Origin: Paenibacillus sp. LHD-38
GTDB taxonomy: Bacteria; Bacillota; Bacilli; Paenibacillales; Paenibacillaceae
Length of the DNA: 47,026 bases
Direction: 5' to 3'
NCBI RefSeq assembly: GCF_031157315.1
Contig: NZ_JAVIFU010000049.1
Span: forward strand, 1-47,026
The position numbers were made by a program, and so were the translations under genes. Positions 32,477-41,808 of the stretch are shown piece by piece. The notes below the pieces were generated by a model. That model worked only from the letters and a program-made list of their open reading frames with translations, did no database searches and was not told where the DNA came from. Position 1 is the stretch's first letter. The number at the start of each line of letters is the position of its first letter.

Positions 32477-33642
32477 GAAAAGTATTAATTCTAGCGTCTG
32501 TAGCATCAATGATCGATCAGTTTAATACATCCAATATATTAATATTCAAACAAATGAATTGCGAAGTTCATGTAGTTGCAAATTTCCAATTTGGTAGTAC
32601 AACTTCAAAAGAAAGAGTGGATGAATATAAAGAACATCTGATATCTATTGGTGTAATAGTGCATGATATTTTAATTGATCGCAATGCAATCAGTCTTAGC
32701 AATATAAACGCTTATAAAGAAATTCATAAACTAATAGATGAAATGCAATTTGATATAATTCACTGTCACTCACCAATAGGAGGAGTAATTGCTCGCCTTG
32801 CAGCTAGAAAAGCTCGTCATAACAATACAAAGGTAGTCTATACTGCTCATGGATTTCATTTTTTTAACGGAGCATCAAAAAAAAATTGGATAATATATTA
32901 TTCAATAGAAAAATGGTTGTCAAAATTTACAGATTGTCTAATCACAATTAATGAAGAAGACTACCAAGTAGCAAGTAAAAACTTTAAAGCGAAAGACCTA
33001 AAACTAGTAAATGGAATTGGAATTGATTTAAAAAAATATCATCCACCGACTGTGGATGAGAAGAGTTTATTGCGCAAGAAGTATGGTTATCAAGAAAATG
33101 ATTTTATTTTGATGTATGCCGGTGAACTTTCCTATAGGAAACATCAAGATTTACTTATAAATACAGTACATATTATCGCTGATAAAATACCTAATATAAA
33201 ATTGTTACTTGCAGGTAAAGGTGAGTACTTGAGTAATTATGAAGAGCTTGTCGATGAATTGGGCTTAAAATCGAAGATTGAATTTTTGGGCTATCGTCAA
33301 GATATTAATAATTTTATGATGCTATCAGATGTCGCTGTTTCAGCGTCCAGGCAAGAAGGTCTTCCTGTGAATATTATGGAGGCTATGGCAATTGGGCTAC
33401 CTACTATAGTAACAGATTGTAGAGGGAACAGAGACTTAATAAAACATGAAAAAAATGGTTTTGTAGTAGATATAAATGATTCATCAAGCTTTGCTTATTA
33501 TATTGAAAAATTGTTTAATTCAGAAGAGTTAAGAAGATTGTTTAGTGAAAGAAATAAAAATATTATAGAAAACTATTCAGTAGAAAAAATTAATATTGTG
33601 ACTAGTCAAATATACTCAAACTATCTCAAGCCAATAGAATAA
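32473..33642 (+). CDS. Glycosyltransferase family 4 (EpsD-like)
   Basis: A 389-residue GT-B glycosyltransferase. N-terminal HCHSPIGGVIARLAA and TAHGFHFF are typical of the EpsD/CapM group, and the C-terminal half has the E-x7-E type donor site (SRQEGLPVNIMEAMAIG). It adds a sugar from a nucleotide donor to the lipid-linked repeat; the sugar is unknown. It starts at TTG overlapping the stop of the SDR gene, with GGGGAGAGG before it. Confidence 0.9.
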   Translation: MRKVLILASVASMIDQFNTSNILIFKQMNCEVHVVANFQFGSTTSKERVDEYKEHLISIGVIVHDILIDRNAISLSNINAYKEIHKLIDEMQFDIIHCHSPIGGVIARLAARKARHNNTKVVYTAHGFHFFNGASKKNWIIYYSIEKWLSKFTDCLITINEEDYQVASKNFKAKDLKLVNGIGIDLKKYHPPTVDEKSLLRKKYGYQENDFILMYAGELSYRKHQDLLINTVHIIADKIPNIKLLLAGKGEYLSNYEELVDELGLKSKIEFLGYRQDINNFMMLSDVAVSASRQEGLPVNIMEAMAIGLPTIVTDCRGNRDLIKHEKNGFVVDINDSSSFAYYIEKLFNSEELRRLFSERNKNIIENYSVEKINIVTSQIYSNYLKPIE

Positions 33643-33684
33643 GAAACATTAAACCAATTATTGGATGAAAGTAAGGAGGACAAT

Positions 33685-34815
33685 GTGAGAATTATAATTA
33701 TACGATCTAATCCAATCTTACCAGATCCACGTGTAGAGAAAGAAGCGAATACGTTATTAAGGCTAGGCTACAAAGTTAAACTAATAGCTTGGAATAGGCA
33801 AGTGATAAATAAGAGAGAAAAAACTGGAGAGATAAAGGTTAAATACGGAATACTACCAATAAGATGGTTTAACATTAATGCCTCTTATGGGAATGGATTG
33901 AAAAGTTTATTTCCTCTATTATTGTTTCAGTTATGTATATTAGGGTGGCTTGTTAGAAATCGGAAAGAATATGATATTATTCACGCATGTGATTTTGACA
34001 CAGTTATTCCTGTTTGGATATGTGCAAAGTTATTCAAGAAAAAATATGTTTATGATATTTTTGACTATTATGTTGATGCTTTTCATGTGCCAGGATTTTT
34101 AAAGCCGATAGTTGAAAAGATAGACACTGTCATGATTAACTCAGCAAATGCCGTAATTATAGTAAACGAAAGCCGTATAGAGCAAATTTCAAAGAGCAAA
34201 CCTCGAAAATTATATATTATTCATAATTCTCCAGATATATCAAACCTAATCGTAGATGATGAAAATATAGCTTTTAGAAATGAAAAACTGAAAGTTGTTT
34301 ATATAGGTATCTTAAGTAGTGGCCGACTACTTAAAGAAACACTTAAAGTGTTTCAAGCACATCAAGAATGGGAATTGCATATAGGTGGTTTTGGGCCTTA
34401 TGAAGATTATATAAAAGAAATAGCGGAAAGTAATAATAATATTATCTATTATGGAAGAATACCGTATGAAAGGGTCATTGCAATTGAACAAAAATGCGAT
34501 GTGCTCTTTGCAACTTATGATCCAGATGTACCTAATCACAGATATTCATCACCAAATAAACTATATGAGGCTATGATACTAGGGAAACCAATAATAGTAG
34601 CAAATGGGACAGGGATAGATGTGATTGTACGGAATTTTGAAATTGGAAAAGCTATTGACTATAATGCTGAATCCTTCGAAAAAGCACTAGAAGAAATATC
34701 TGAAGAAAGAAAAAAATGGAGTAGCATTACGAATCGAATACAAAGTATATATAATGCAGAATACTCATGGGATATTATGAATTCTCGTCTGAAAGATCTG
34801 TATATGAATTTATAA
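33685..34815 (+). CDS. Glycosyltransferase, GT-B fold (family 4-like)
   Basis: A 376-residue GT-B protein with NPILPDPRVEKEANTL at the N-terminus, IHACDFDTVIP for the acceptor side and a donor region around SSPNKLYEAMILGKPII. A hydrophobic stretch near residues 75-90 suggests membrane association. GTG 33685 is 5 bases after AAGGAGG; an in-frame TTG at 33661 lies before that SD and is unlikely. Confidence 0.87.
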   Translation: MRIIIIRSNPILPDPRVEKEANTLLRLGYKVKLIAWNRQVINKREKTGEIKVKYGILPIRWFNINASYGNGLKSLFPLLLFQLCILGWLVRNRKEYDIIHACDFDTVIPVWICAKLFKKKYVYDIFDYYVDAFHVPGFLKPIVEKIDTVMINSANAVIIVNESRIEQISKSKPRKLYIIHNSPDISNLIVDDENIAFRNEKLKVVYIGILSSGRLLKETLKVFQAHQEWELHIGGFGPYEDYIKEIAESNNNIIYYGRIPYERVIAIEQKCDVLFATYDPDVPNHRYSSPNKLYEAMILGKPIIVANGTGIDVIVRNFEIGKAIDYNAESFEKALEEISEERKKWSSITNRIQSIYNAEYSWDIMNSRLKDLYMNL

Positions 34816-34873
34816 AGTACAAATTATGCCTTGTAGCATGTTTAATTGATTCTAAAAGGAGTAATGAAATCGG

Positions 34874-35767
34874 ATGAATCATACGTTGTTAACAATTTTT
34901 ACGCCTTCTTATAATAGAGCTTATATACTTGAAAACTGTTACAAAAGTCTAATAAGGCAAACAAATAGTGACTTTATTTGGTTGATTGTTGATGACGGGT
35001 CAACTGATAATACCAAGGAATTAGTTGAAAGTTGGATAAAAGAAGAGAAAATATCAATAAGATATAAGTGGCAAGAAAATCAAGGAATGCACGGTGCACA
35101 TAATACTGCCTACAACTTAATAGATACAGAATTATGTATGTGTTGTGATTCAGATGATTATCTCGCAGATGATGCAATAGAAAAAGTACTAAATTATTGG
35201 GATAAGTTTGGATCAAATGAATACAGTGGAATGATAGGATTAGACGCATATCCTGATGGAAGTTTAATTAGCCAGAAGTTGAATATGAAAGAGACCACAA
35301 CATATGATATTAGACAGAATTTAAGACTAAATTGTGATTATAAGTTAGTTTTTAGAAGCGAGTTGCTTAAAAACGATCCAATACCTTTATTCAGTGATGA
35401 GAAATATGTTCCATTAGACTGTAAGTATTACAAAATTGATTTAAAATACAAGATGCTAGTTTTTAATGAAGTTTTATGCTTCGTAGAATACTTGCCTGAT
35501 GGTGGAACACAGAATATTATAATTCAGTTTCGCAAGAATCCAAAAGGTTTTGCATATTTTAGAAAAGAAGTTTTAAAGATGAAAGGGAGCTTTAAAGTCA
35601 AATTTAGAAATGCAGTTCACTATGTCTCAAGTAGCATTATATCCCGAAATAAAAGGTTTTTGTTAGAATCGCCAGCTAAGAGTATAACTTTATTGGCTTT
35701 ACCATTTGGTTTATTACTGTACTTATTTATTATGAATACTAAACAAAAAAGTGTAATTAAAGCTTGA
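34874..35767 (+). CDS. Glycosyltransferase family 2, copy A
   Basis: A 297-residue GT-A enzyme. It opens TIFTPSYNRAYILE, with IVDDGSTDNT and a CDSDDY metal-binding motif; the C-terminal part ends in a hydrophobic segment that may hold it at the membrane. It is clearly paralogous along its whole length to the GT2 at 38623 (shared RNPKGFA/KNPKGFA and DSPAK/ESPAK blocks). AAGGAG is 12 bases before the ATG, a rather long spacing. Confidence 0.9.
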   Translation: MNHTLLTIFTPSYNRAYILENCYKSLIRQTNSDFIWLIVDDGSTDNTKELVESWIKEEKISIRYKWQENQGMHGAHNTAYNLIDTELCMCCDSDDYLADDAIEKVLNYWDKFGSNEYSGMIGLDAYPDGSLISQKLNMKETTTYDIRQNLRLNCDYKLVFRSELLKNDPIPLFSDEKYVPLDCKYYKIDLKYKMLVFNEVLCFVEYLPDGGTQNIIIQFRKNPKGFAYFRKEVLKMKGSFKVKFRNAVHYVSSSIISRNKRFLLESPAKSITLLALPFGLLLYLFIMNTKQKSVIKA

Positions 35768-35840
35768 CGGCATTTTTAAAGTTATTAAATATCACTTTCT
35801 CGAAATAAAATAATGCTAATAAATTGAATGAGAGGTCGTA

Positions 35841-37031
35841 ATGGTGCGGAATTTGTCTAGTGATAAAGTTAGTAATAACCGTCAAGACATAAGGATATTA
35901 CATGTAGTTGATAGAATGAATCGTGGTGGTGCGGAGACCATGATAATGAACATATATCGTAATATTAATTACATGAGTTTCAATTTTGATTTTATTACTT
36001 TTACAGATAAAGAAAGTGATTACGATAAAGAAATACTAAAACTAGGTGGTCGAATTTTTTACGTAAAGCCATTTAGCTTACTAAACCCGTTGAGATTTAT
36101 TGAAGATCTGAGGCAAGTTATTCAGAAGAATGGACCGTTTCATGCAGTACATGCACATACTCTATTTAATATCGGTTTAATAGCTTTAGCTGCAAGAAAG
36201 GAAAAAATAAAATTAAGAATAGCACATGCTCATAGTACTCGAGATACTTTAAATGATAACATAGTTAGAAAGATGTACCAGCGTATTATGAAACATTTAA
36301 TAATCAGAAATGCAAATTCTTTAATAGCTTGTGGTAAAGAAGCAGGTGTATTTTTATTTGGGAAAGAGTTTGAACGTAAGGGTATGATTGTTCCAAATGC
36401 AGTAGATTTGGATAAATATCTTACTGTTTCTTCAGACGACATAACTAACTTAAAGAAGAAACTAGAAATTGGGGAAAATATATTTATCATTGGACAAGTA
36501 GGAACTTTAAATGAAATCAAGAATTATCATTACTCTATTTCAATCGCTCAGCGGCTGAAAAATATAGGTTTTGAATTTTGTATGATATTTGTTGGAGATG
36601 GTGATCTAAGGAAGAATTTGGAACTAGAAGTCGAAGAGAAGGGTTTAAGTTCATATGTTAGATTTGTTGGACTACGTAATGATGTACCCTTATTTTTAAA
36701 TATATTTGATCTTTTTATTATGCCATCATTATATGAGGGTCTACCGCTTGCTCTTATTGAAGCACAGGCTACTGGTATTCCGTGTATAGTTTCTTCTAAA
36801 GTAACAAGTGAAGCTGATATTGGATTAGGCTTGGTGGAATTTGTTAATATTGATCAAAATCATGAAGAATGGGTGGAAAGAATTCTTGCCAAAAAAACAG
36901 ATGGTTGTATTATTGATGTTAAAGACATAAAGAGTAAATTTAGAATTAATAAATATGATATTAAAAGTAATTCAGATTTATATCTAGATTTATATAAACT
37001 ACGGAGGATTGAAATTGAAAGACTCTTATGA
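35841..37031 (+). CDS. Glycosyltransferase family 4 (EpsF-like)
   Basis: A 396-residue GT-B glycosyltransferase: HVVDRMNRGGAETMIMN near the N-terminus, VHAHTLFNIG, and the donor site PSLYEGLPLALIEAQATG. The N-terminal block is characteristic of the EpsF/CapJ-type group. GAGAGGT precedes the ATG. Its last 17 bases overlap the start of the polymerase gene. Confidence 0.9.
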   Translation: MVRNLSSDKVSNNRQDIRILHVVDRMNRGGAETMIMNIYRNINYMSFNFDFITFTDKESDYDKEILKLGGRIFYVKPFSLLNPLRFIEDLRQVIQKNGPFHAVHAHTLFNIGLIALAARKEKIKLRIAHAHSTRDTLNDNIVRKMYQRIMKHLIIRNANSLIACGKEAGVFLFGKEFERKGMIVPNAVDLDKYLTVSSDDITNLKKKLEIGENIFIIGQVGTLNEIKNYHYSISIAQRLKNIGFEFCMIFVGDGDLRKNLELEVEEKGLSSYVRFVGLRNDVPLFLNIFDLFIMPSLYEGLPLALIEAQATGIPCIVSSKVTSEADIGLGLVEFVNIDQNHEEWVERILAKKTDGCIIDVKDIKSKFRINKYDIKSNSDLYLDLYKLRRIEIERLL

Positions 37032-38472
37032 ATATAAAAAGAAATTTTATGTATCCCAAAAACCATATGTAATATTTTGGTATATAGTGGTTATATTATT
37101 AATTGCGTTTGTTGGAAATACGCTATTAAAATCTAATGGAAACGCTGAAAAAAATCTCTTTTATTTGTGCTGGATCGGTAACTCGCTAATGGTATATTCA
37201 ATCTATACTTGGAAAAGAATTAATGGAAATTTATTTTCATCATACATTTTTTTTCTGGTTTCTTTTTTTACCTTCACTTATGGACAAGCTTTTCTAAGAT
37301 CGATAGGGATTATTCATGAACCATTCGATTTATATAGATTATATAGCACTGAAACACTTCTTCAAGCTCATTTATATACAATTCTTGGCCTATCATTTAT
37401 GCACCTAGGTGCTTTATGTACTCAAAAAAATAAAATTAGGGTACAAGAGATTTTTGAAATACAAGATAAAAGCTTGAATAAATCTATAAAAGTAATAGCT
37501 TGGGGATTGTTTATTTTATCATCAATTATATACTTTTATAAAACCGGGCAAAATATGGTTCAATCACTGACCTATGGATATATGTCTCTATATAATTATA
37601 ATAATAATGATTTTGGAAATAACATTTCTTTTATGAATAATGTTGTCTTGACAGTAAAATTGTTTTTTATTCCTGCAATATTTCTTCTAATTGTAGTATA
37701 TAAAAAAAATAAAATTACAAGAAATTTGATGGTATTCATTTTAATAGCGGCGGTATTATTGAATTTTGCTGCAGGTGCACGATCTGATGCTGCAGCGTTG
37801 TTAGTTAGTTTTATGGTGCTTTGGCATGAACAGATTAAAATATTTAAAGGTAAAACAACGGTAGTAATATTAATTGGATCTATATTATTACTATGTGTAT
37901 TCAACATCATTGGGGAGATAAGAGGCAATGAGGGGAGAACCATACATGATATATTTCAACAGTCTATAGAAATTATATCAAGTAGAAATCCCGTGATAGG
38001 CTCAATAGGTGAAATGGGAGGGTCAATGTTCCCGTTAATCGAAATGATGAAACTTGTTCCAAATAACTTTGATTTTAAATATGGAGAGACTTACCTAGCA
38101 GCATTATTAGCTATTTTTCCGAATTTTCTTACAGGTGGTATTATTGACCGAGTATCATTATCTAATTGGCTTATGTCTGTTCTAAACATGAATTATGGTC
38201 CAGGATTTTCCTTGCTTGCTGAGGCTTATTATAATTTTAGTTGGCTTGGAGTTATTTTTATGTTTTTGTTGGGGTTCCTTATTGCTAAAATATTGAATCC
38301 TTCGAAGGGGAGTTCTGATCAAATAGCATTAAGTAAGGTATTCGTAGCAGTAATGCTATACTTTTTAATAACCGCAAGTAGAAGTGATTCGCTTCTTCTA
38401 ATTAGGTATGAAGTTTATTATGCACTCGTTCCTTATATATCAATTAACTTATTAAGGAAATATTTCCGTTGA
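37015..38472 (+). CDS. Wzy-type oligosaccharide repeat polymerase
   Basis: A 485-residue integral membrane protein with about ten to eleven hydrophobic segments and a large extracytoplasmic loop (about residues 295-375), the usual form of an O-antigen/exopolysaccharide polymerase; AGARSDAAALLVS resembles the conserved Wzy region. Sequence conservation in this family is low, so the call rests on topology and context. I chose TTG 37015, 7 bases after GGAGG; a TTG at 37009 abuts that SD. Confidence 0.82.
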   Translation: MKDSYEYKKKFYVSQKPYVIFWYIVVILLIAFVGNTLLKSNGNAEKNLFYLCWIGNSLMVYSIYTWKRINGNLFSSYIFFLVSFFTFTYGQAFLRSIGIIHEPFDLYRLYSTETLLQAHLYTILGLSFMHLGALCTQKNKIRVQEIFEIQDKSLNKSIKVIAWGLFILSSIIYFYKTGQNMVQSLTYGYMSLYNYNNNDFGNNISFMNNVVLTVKLFFIPAIFLLIVVYKKNKITRNLMVFILIAAVLLNFAAGARSDAAALLVSFMVLWHEQIKIFKGKTTVVILIGSILLLCVFNIIGEIRGNEGRTIHDIFQQSIEIISSRNPVIGSIGEMGGSMFPLIEMMKLVPNNFDFKYGETYLAALLAIFPNFLTGGIIDRVSLSNWLMSVLNMNYGPGFSLLAEAYYNFSWLGVIFMFLLGFLIAKILNPSKGSSDQIALSKVFVAVMLYFLITASRSDSLLLIRYEVYYALVPYISINLLRKYFR

Positions 38473-38622
38473 CATAATTATTTATAACATGATAATTTTC
38501 TGAGTGATGATTATAAGGGGAATTGTATTTATATAATTTATGATGTATTTATAGCAGTTATTAAATCTAAATAATCAAATTTCATGTTAATGTTACTATT
38601 TGTAAAGAAATGGGTGATTTTT

Positions 38623-39501
38623 TTGTGTCAAGTAACTGTCTTTACTCCTACTTATAATAGAGCCCATACATTAGTAGCATGTTATGAGAGCTTGTGTAGG
38701 CAGACATCGGTTGAGTTCATATGGATAATTGTCGATGATGGATCGATCGATGAAACAAGCACACTAATAAATATGTGGATATCGGAAGATATTATTAAGA
38801 TAAAATACTATTGGCAACCTAATCAGGGGAAACATATAGCATTTAATACAGGAGTCTCTATGGCAGATGGAGAACTTTTTTTGTGTTTGGATTCTGATGA
38901 TCTCCTTTTAGATAATGCAATTGAAGTTATTATCAAGAAATGGGGCAATAATAATAATCACTATGCAGGTATAATAGCTTGTAAGTCTAATATGAAAGGT
39001 TTAGTAGTTGGTAGTATGCTACCAGAAAAATTAAAGGTTAGCACAGTGTATGATCTTTATAATATATTTCGAGTGCAAGGTGACAAATTAATGATATTTA
39101 ACGCCAACATTATCAAGAAATATCAATTTCCTGTTATTGAAGGCGAAAAATTCGTTACAGAAGCACTTATATATGACCAGATTGACAAAAACTATGAATG
39201 GCTTTTACTAAATGAAGTTTTATATCAATGTGAATACCTTTCTGATGGTTATACCGCTAACGATAAACAACTTTTATTAAGAAACCCAAAAGGATTTGCG
39301 ATGTATTTCCGAAACCGTATGAAAATTGGCCATAGTTTTAAAACGCGATATTTATATGCAGTAAGATATGTGAATTGTGTTTTTATTTCCAAAAATAAAT
39401 TTTATTTAAAAGATTCTCCAGCTAAATTATTAACTATGTTAGCAATACCAACAGCAATTGTATTATATTTTTACAAATACTCAAAATACAATACTGATTG
39501 A
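38623..39501 (+). CDS. Glycosyltransferase family 2, copy B
   Basis: A GT-A glycosyltransferase of about 292 residues with FTPTYNRA, IVDDGSIDET and the LDSDDL metal site. It is a paralogue of the GT2 at 34874. The start is uncertain: TTG 38623 has weak GGGTG 6 bases before it and matches the paralogue's start, while GTG 38614 and ATG 38584 are in frame without a better SD. A 110-bp gap precedes it, the longest in the glycosyltransferase cassette, and might hold an internal promoter. Confidence 0.87.
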   Translation: MCQVTVFTPTYNRAHTLVACYESLCRQTSVEFIWIIVDDGSIDETSTLINMWISEDIIKIKYYWQPNQGKHIAFNTGVSMADGELFLCLDSDDLLLDNAIEVIIKKWGNNNNHYAGIIACKSNMKGLVVGSMLPEKLKVSTVYDLYNIFRVQGDKLMIFNANIIKKYQFPVIEGEKFVTEALIYDQIDKNYEWLLLNEVLYQCEYLSDGYTANDKQLLLRNPKGFAMYFRNRMKIGHSFKTRYLYAVRYVNCVFISKNKFYLKDSPAKLLTMLAIPTAIVLYFYKYSKYNTD

Positions 39502-39576
39502 GTATATTATTTATATTTATTATGAAATGTATCAGTTTTAAGGGGCTGAATAGTAATTAAAACTATAAAATACTTA

Positions 39577-40254
39577 ATGAAAAGATTGTATTTTTATCAT
39601 AAATACAAGGCAGATATAAGAAGTCCATTTGCATCTATTAATGCAGTATTTGGTTTGAAGTCTTCTACAGGTCGTCACGCACATGTGGGTGCTGGAGTAA
39701 TAATAGGTAATTATACTTACTTAAATGATGGCGGATGGGGTGTTATTGTAATTGAGAGTGGAACTAAAATTGGTAAATATTGCTCTATAGGACCGAATGT
39801 TTATATAGGTCTGGGTAACCATCCGCAACACCTTCTAACTACTCACCCCATTCTTTATGAAAAGTATTGGCAACGCAGTATAGGTTTAATGAATAATGAA
39901 TCTACACCTTCAATAAATAAGCCGGGGGAGAATGTGGATATAAACATTGGAAACGATGTTTGGATTGGGGGGAATGTGACTATAAAAGACAAAATCACCA
40001 TTGGGGACGGGGCGATAATAGCAGGAGGTTCAGTGGTTACGAAAAATGTACCGCCATACGCTATTGTGGGTGGTGTTCCTGCTAAAGTAATAAAATATAG
40101 ATTTTCATCAGAAATAATTAATCAACTTATGAATATTAAACATAAATGGTGGGATTGGTCTTCTGAAGAATTAAGTTCTAATATTAAATTGCTATATGAT
40201 ATACAAAGTTATATTAATTATTGCAATAAATTAAAAGAAAACAATAATAAATAG
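39577..40254 (+). CDS. Left-handed beta-helix acyltransferase (hexapeptide repeat)
   Basis: A 225-residue acyltransferase of the CatB/xenobiotic type, likely adding O-acetyl or another acyl group to a sugar in the repeat unit. Hexapeptide turns are visible from about residue 36 to 60 and 120 to 165 (INIGNDVWIGGNVTI, IGDGAIIAGGSVVT), and GLGNHPQHLLTTHP carries the candidate catalytic His. ATG 39577 has no SD; AGGGG at 39541 lies far upstream, where the open frame offers only ATA, GTA and ATT codons. Confidence 0.85.
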   Translation: MKRLYFYHKYKADIRSPFASINAVFGLKSSTGRHAHVGAGVIIGNYTYLNDGGWGVIVIESGTKIGKYCSIGPNVYIGLGNHPQHLLTTHPILYEKYWQRSIGLMNNESTPSINKPGENVDINIGNDVWIGGNVTIKDKITIGDGAIIAGGSVVTKNVPPYAIVGGVPAKVIKYRFSSEIINQLMNIKHKWWDWSSEELSSNIKLLYDIQSYINYCNKLKENNNK

Positions 40255-41783
40255 TGTTAGTTGGTGGAATATTGAGGACAAAAAAAGCTATACTCAATCT
40301 TGCTTTTAGTATGGCATTACAATTTTTTACAGCTATTTCCGGATTTATACTACCGATTCTTTTTATTAATACTTATGGATCTACAATTAATGGTTTAGTC
40401 TCTTCAATAAAACAGATAATCTCATACCTTAATTTAGTCGAGGCGGGTGTTGCTGCAGCTGCTTCTCAAGCACTTTATAGCCCATTAGCCAATAAAGATA
40501 CGCATCGCATAAATGGTATACTTTCAGCTACACGTCAGTTTTATATACGATCAGGTGGTTTATTTGCTCTGATGACTATTATACTTGCTTGTGTATATCC
40601 ATTTATTATTGGTGATGATGTACCTAATTATTTGGTAGCTATTTTGGTAATAGTATTAGGTAGTAGTGGCGTGGCTGAATATTATTTAATTGGAAAATAT
40701 AGAGTTTTGATTTCTGCAGATCAAAAAAGTTATGTGCTTTGCATAGTGCAAATTATTGGATTAATTTTAAATACTATTACAAGTATCATATTAATGCTTA
40801 TGGGCTTTAGCGTTGTTACAGTTCTTATTGCTTCTTCATTAATATATATTCTTCGTGTTTTCTTATTAATTGCTTATGTGACTCGAAAGTATCCCAAGAT
40901 TAATTTTAATACTAAACCAGATATACTAGCAATTGATAAAAGATGGGATGCTTTCATTCATCAGATTGTTAATATGATAGTGTTTAATTCTCCAATTATT
41001 ATTCTTACTGTGTTTAGTACCTTAGCTGATGTTAGTGTTTATTCTATATATCTTATGGTATTCTCAATTATTACAGCTTTTGTTACTGCTTTTTCTAATG
41101 GTTTAATTGCGGGTTTTGGTGAGGTGCTAGCAACAAAAGAAACTAAAACAGTTTCTAATGGTTATAGATTATTTGAATATATTTATTATTCAGTAACTGT
41201 ATGGATTTATATGGTAGCGTTTGGAATGATCTTACCGTTTATTAGACTATATACACAAGGAATAATGGATGCCGACTATGTACAACCATTGTTAGCGTAT
41301 ATGTTTGTATTAGTGTTTTTAATAAATAATTTACGAGTGCCAGCATTAACTATAATTTATGCTGCTGGCCATTTTAAAGAAACTAAATTTAGTGCTATTG
41401 TTGAAGCTGCAATAAGCATAATTATTTCGATTGTATGTGTGCAAATGTGGGGAATAGTCGGTGTACTTATAGGTTCGGCATGTGCAGCTATTTATAGGAT
41501 TATTGATATAATTCTTTATGCTAATAAACATATACTTTATAGGCCCCCAGTTAAGTCACTAGTATATATTATGTTTAATCTGGTTATTGGAATATTAGGA
41601 TATTTGCTGTTTGCATCCCTATTTTCTTTAAATTCAAATAATTGGTTTGAATGGATTATGGATTCATTTGTTTTATGTATTGGGTGCTTTATTTTAATTT
41701 TTATTGGAAATTTTCTTTTAGATCGTAGTTCATTTAAAGATATATTAAAAAGAATAAACTCAATTTTTAGGAAAGTAGATTAA
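40254..41783 (+). CDS. Wzx-type repeat-unit flippase
   Basis: A 509-residue membrane protein with about twelve to fourteen hydrophobic segments, of the polysaccharide transporter/MOP superfamily, moving the lipid-linked repeat across the membrane to Wzy. GTG 40254 overlaps the previous stop by one base and has no SD; an alternative is TTG 40272, which has GGTGGA only 3 bases upstream. The presence of Wzx and Wzy together marks the locus as Wzy-dependent. Confidence 0.87.
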   Translation: MLVGGILRTKKAILNLAFSMALQFFTAISGFILPILFINTYGSTINGLVSSIKQIISYLNLVEAGVAAAASQALYSPLANKDTHRINGILSATRQFYIRSGGLFALMTIILACVYPFIIGDDVPNYLVAILVIVLGSSGVAEYYLIGKYRVLISADQKSYVLCIVQIIGLILNTITSIILMLMGFSVVTVLIASSLIYILRVFLLIAYVTRKYPKINFNTKPDILAIDKRWDAFIHQIVNMIVFNSPIIILTVFSTLADVSVYSIYLMVFSIITAFVTAFSNGLIAGFGEVLATKETKTVSNGYRLFEYIYYSVTVWIYMVAFGMILPFIRLYTQGIMDADYVQPLLAYMFVLVFLINNLRVPALTIIYAAGHFKETKFSAIVEAAISIIISIVCVQMWGIVGVLIGSACAAIYRIIDIILYANKHILYRPPVKSLVYIMFNLVIGILGYLLFASLFSLNSNNWFEWIMDSFVLCIGCFILIFIGNFLLDRSSFKDILKRINSIFRKVD

Positions 41784-41808
41784 TTTCTAACCTAGGGGGA
41801 ACACATTA

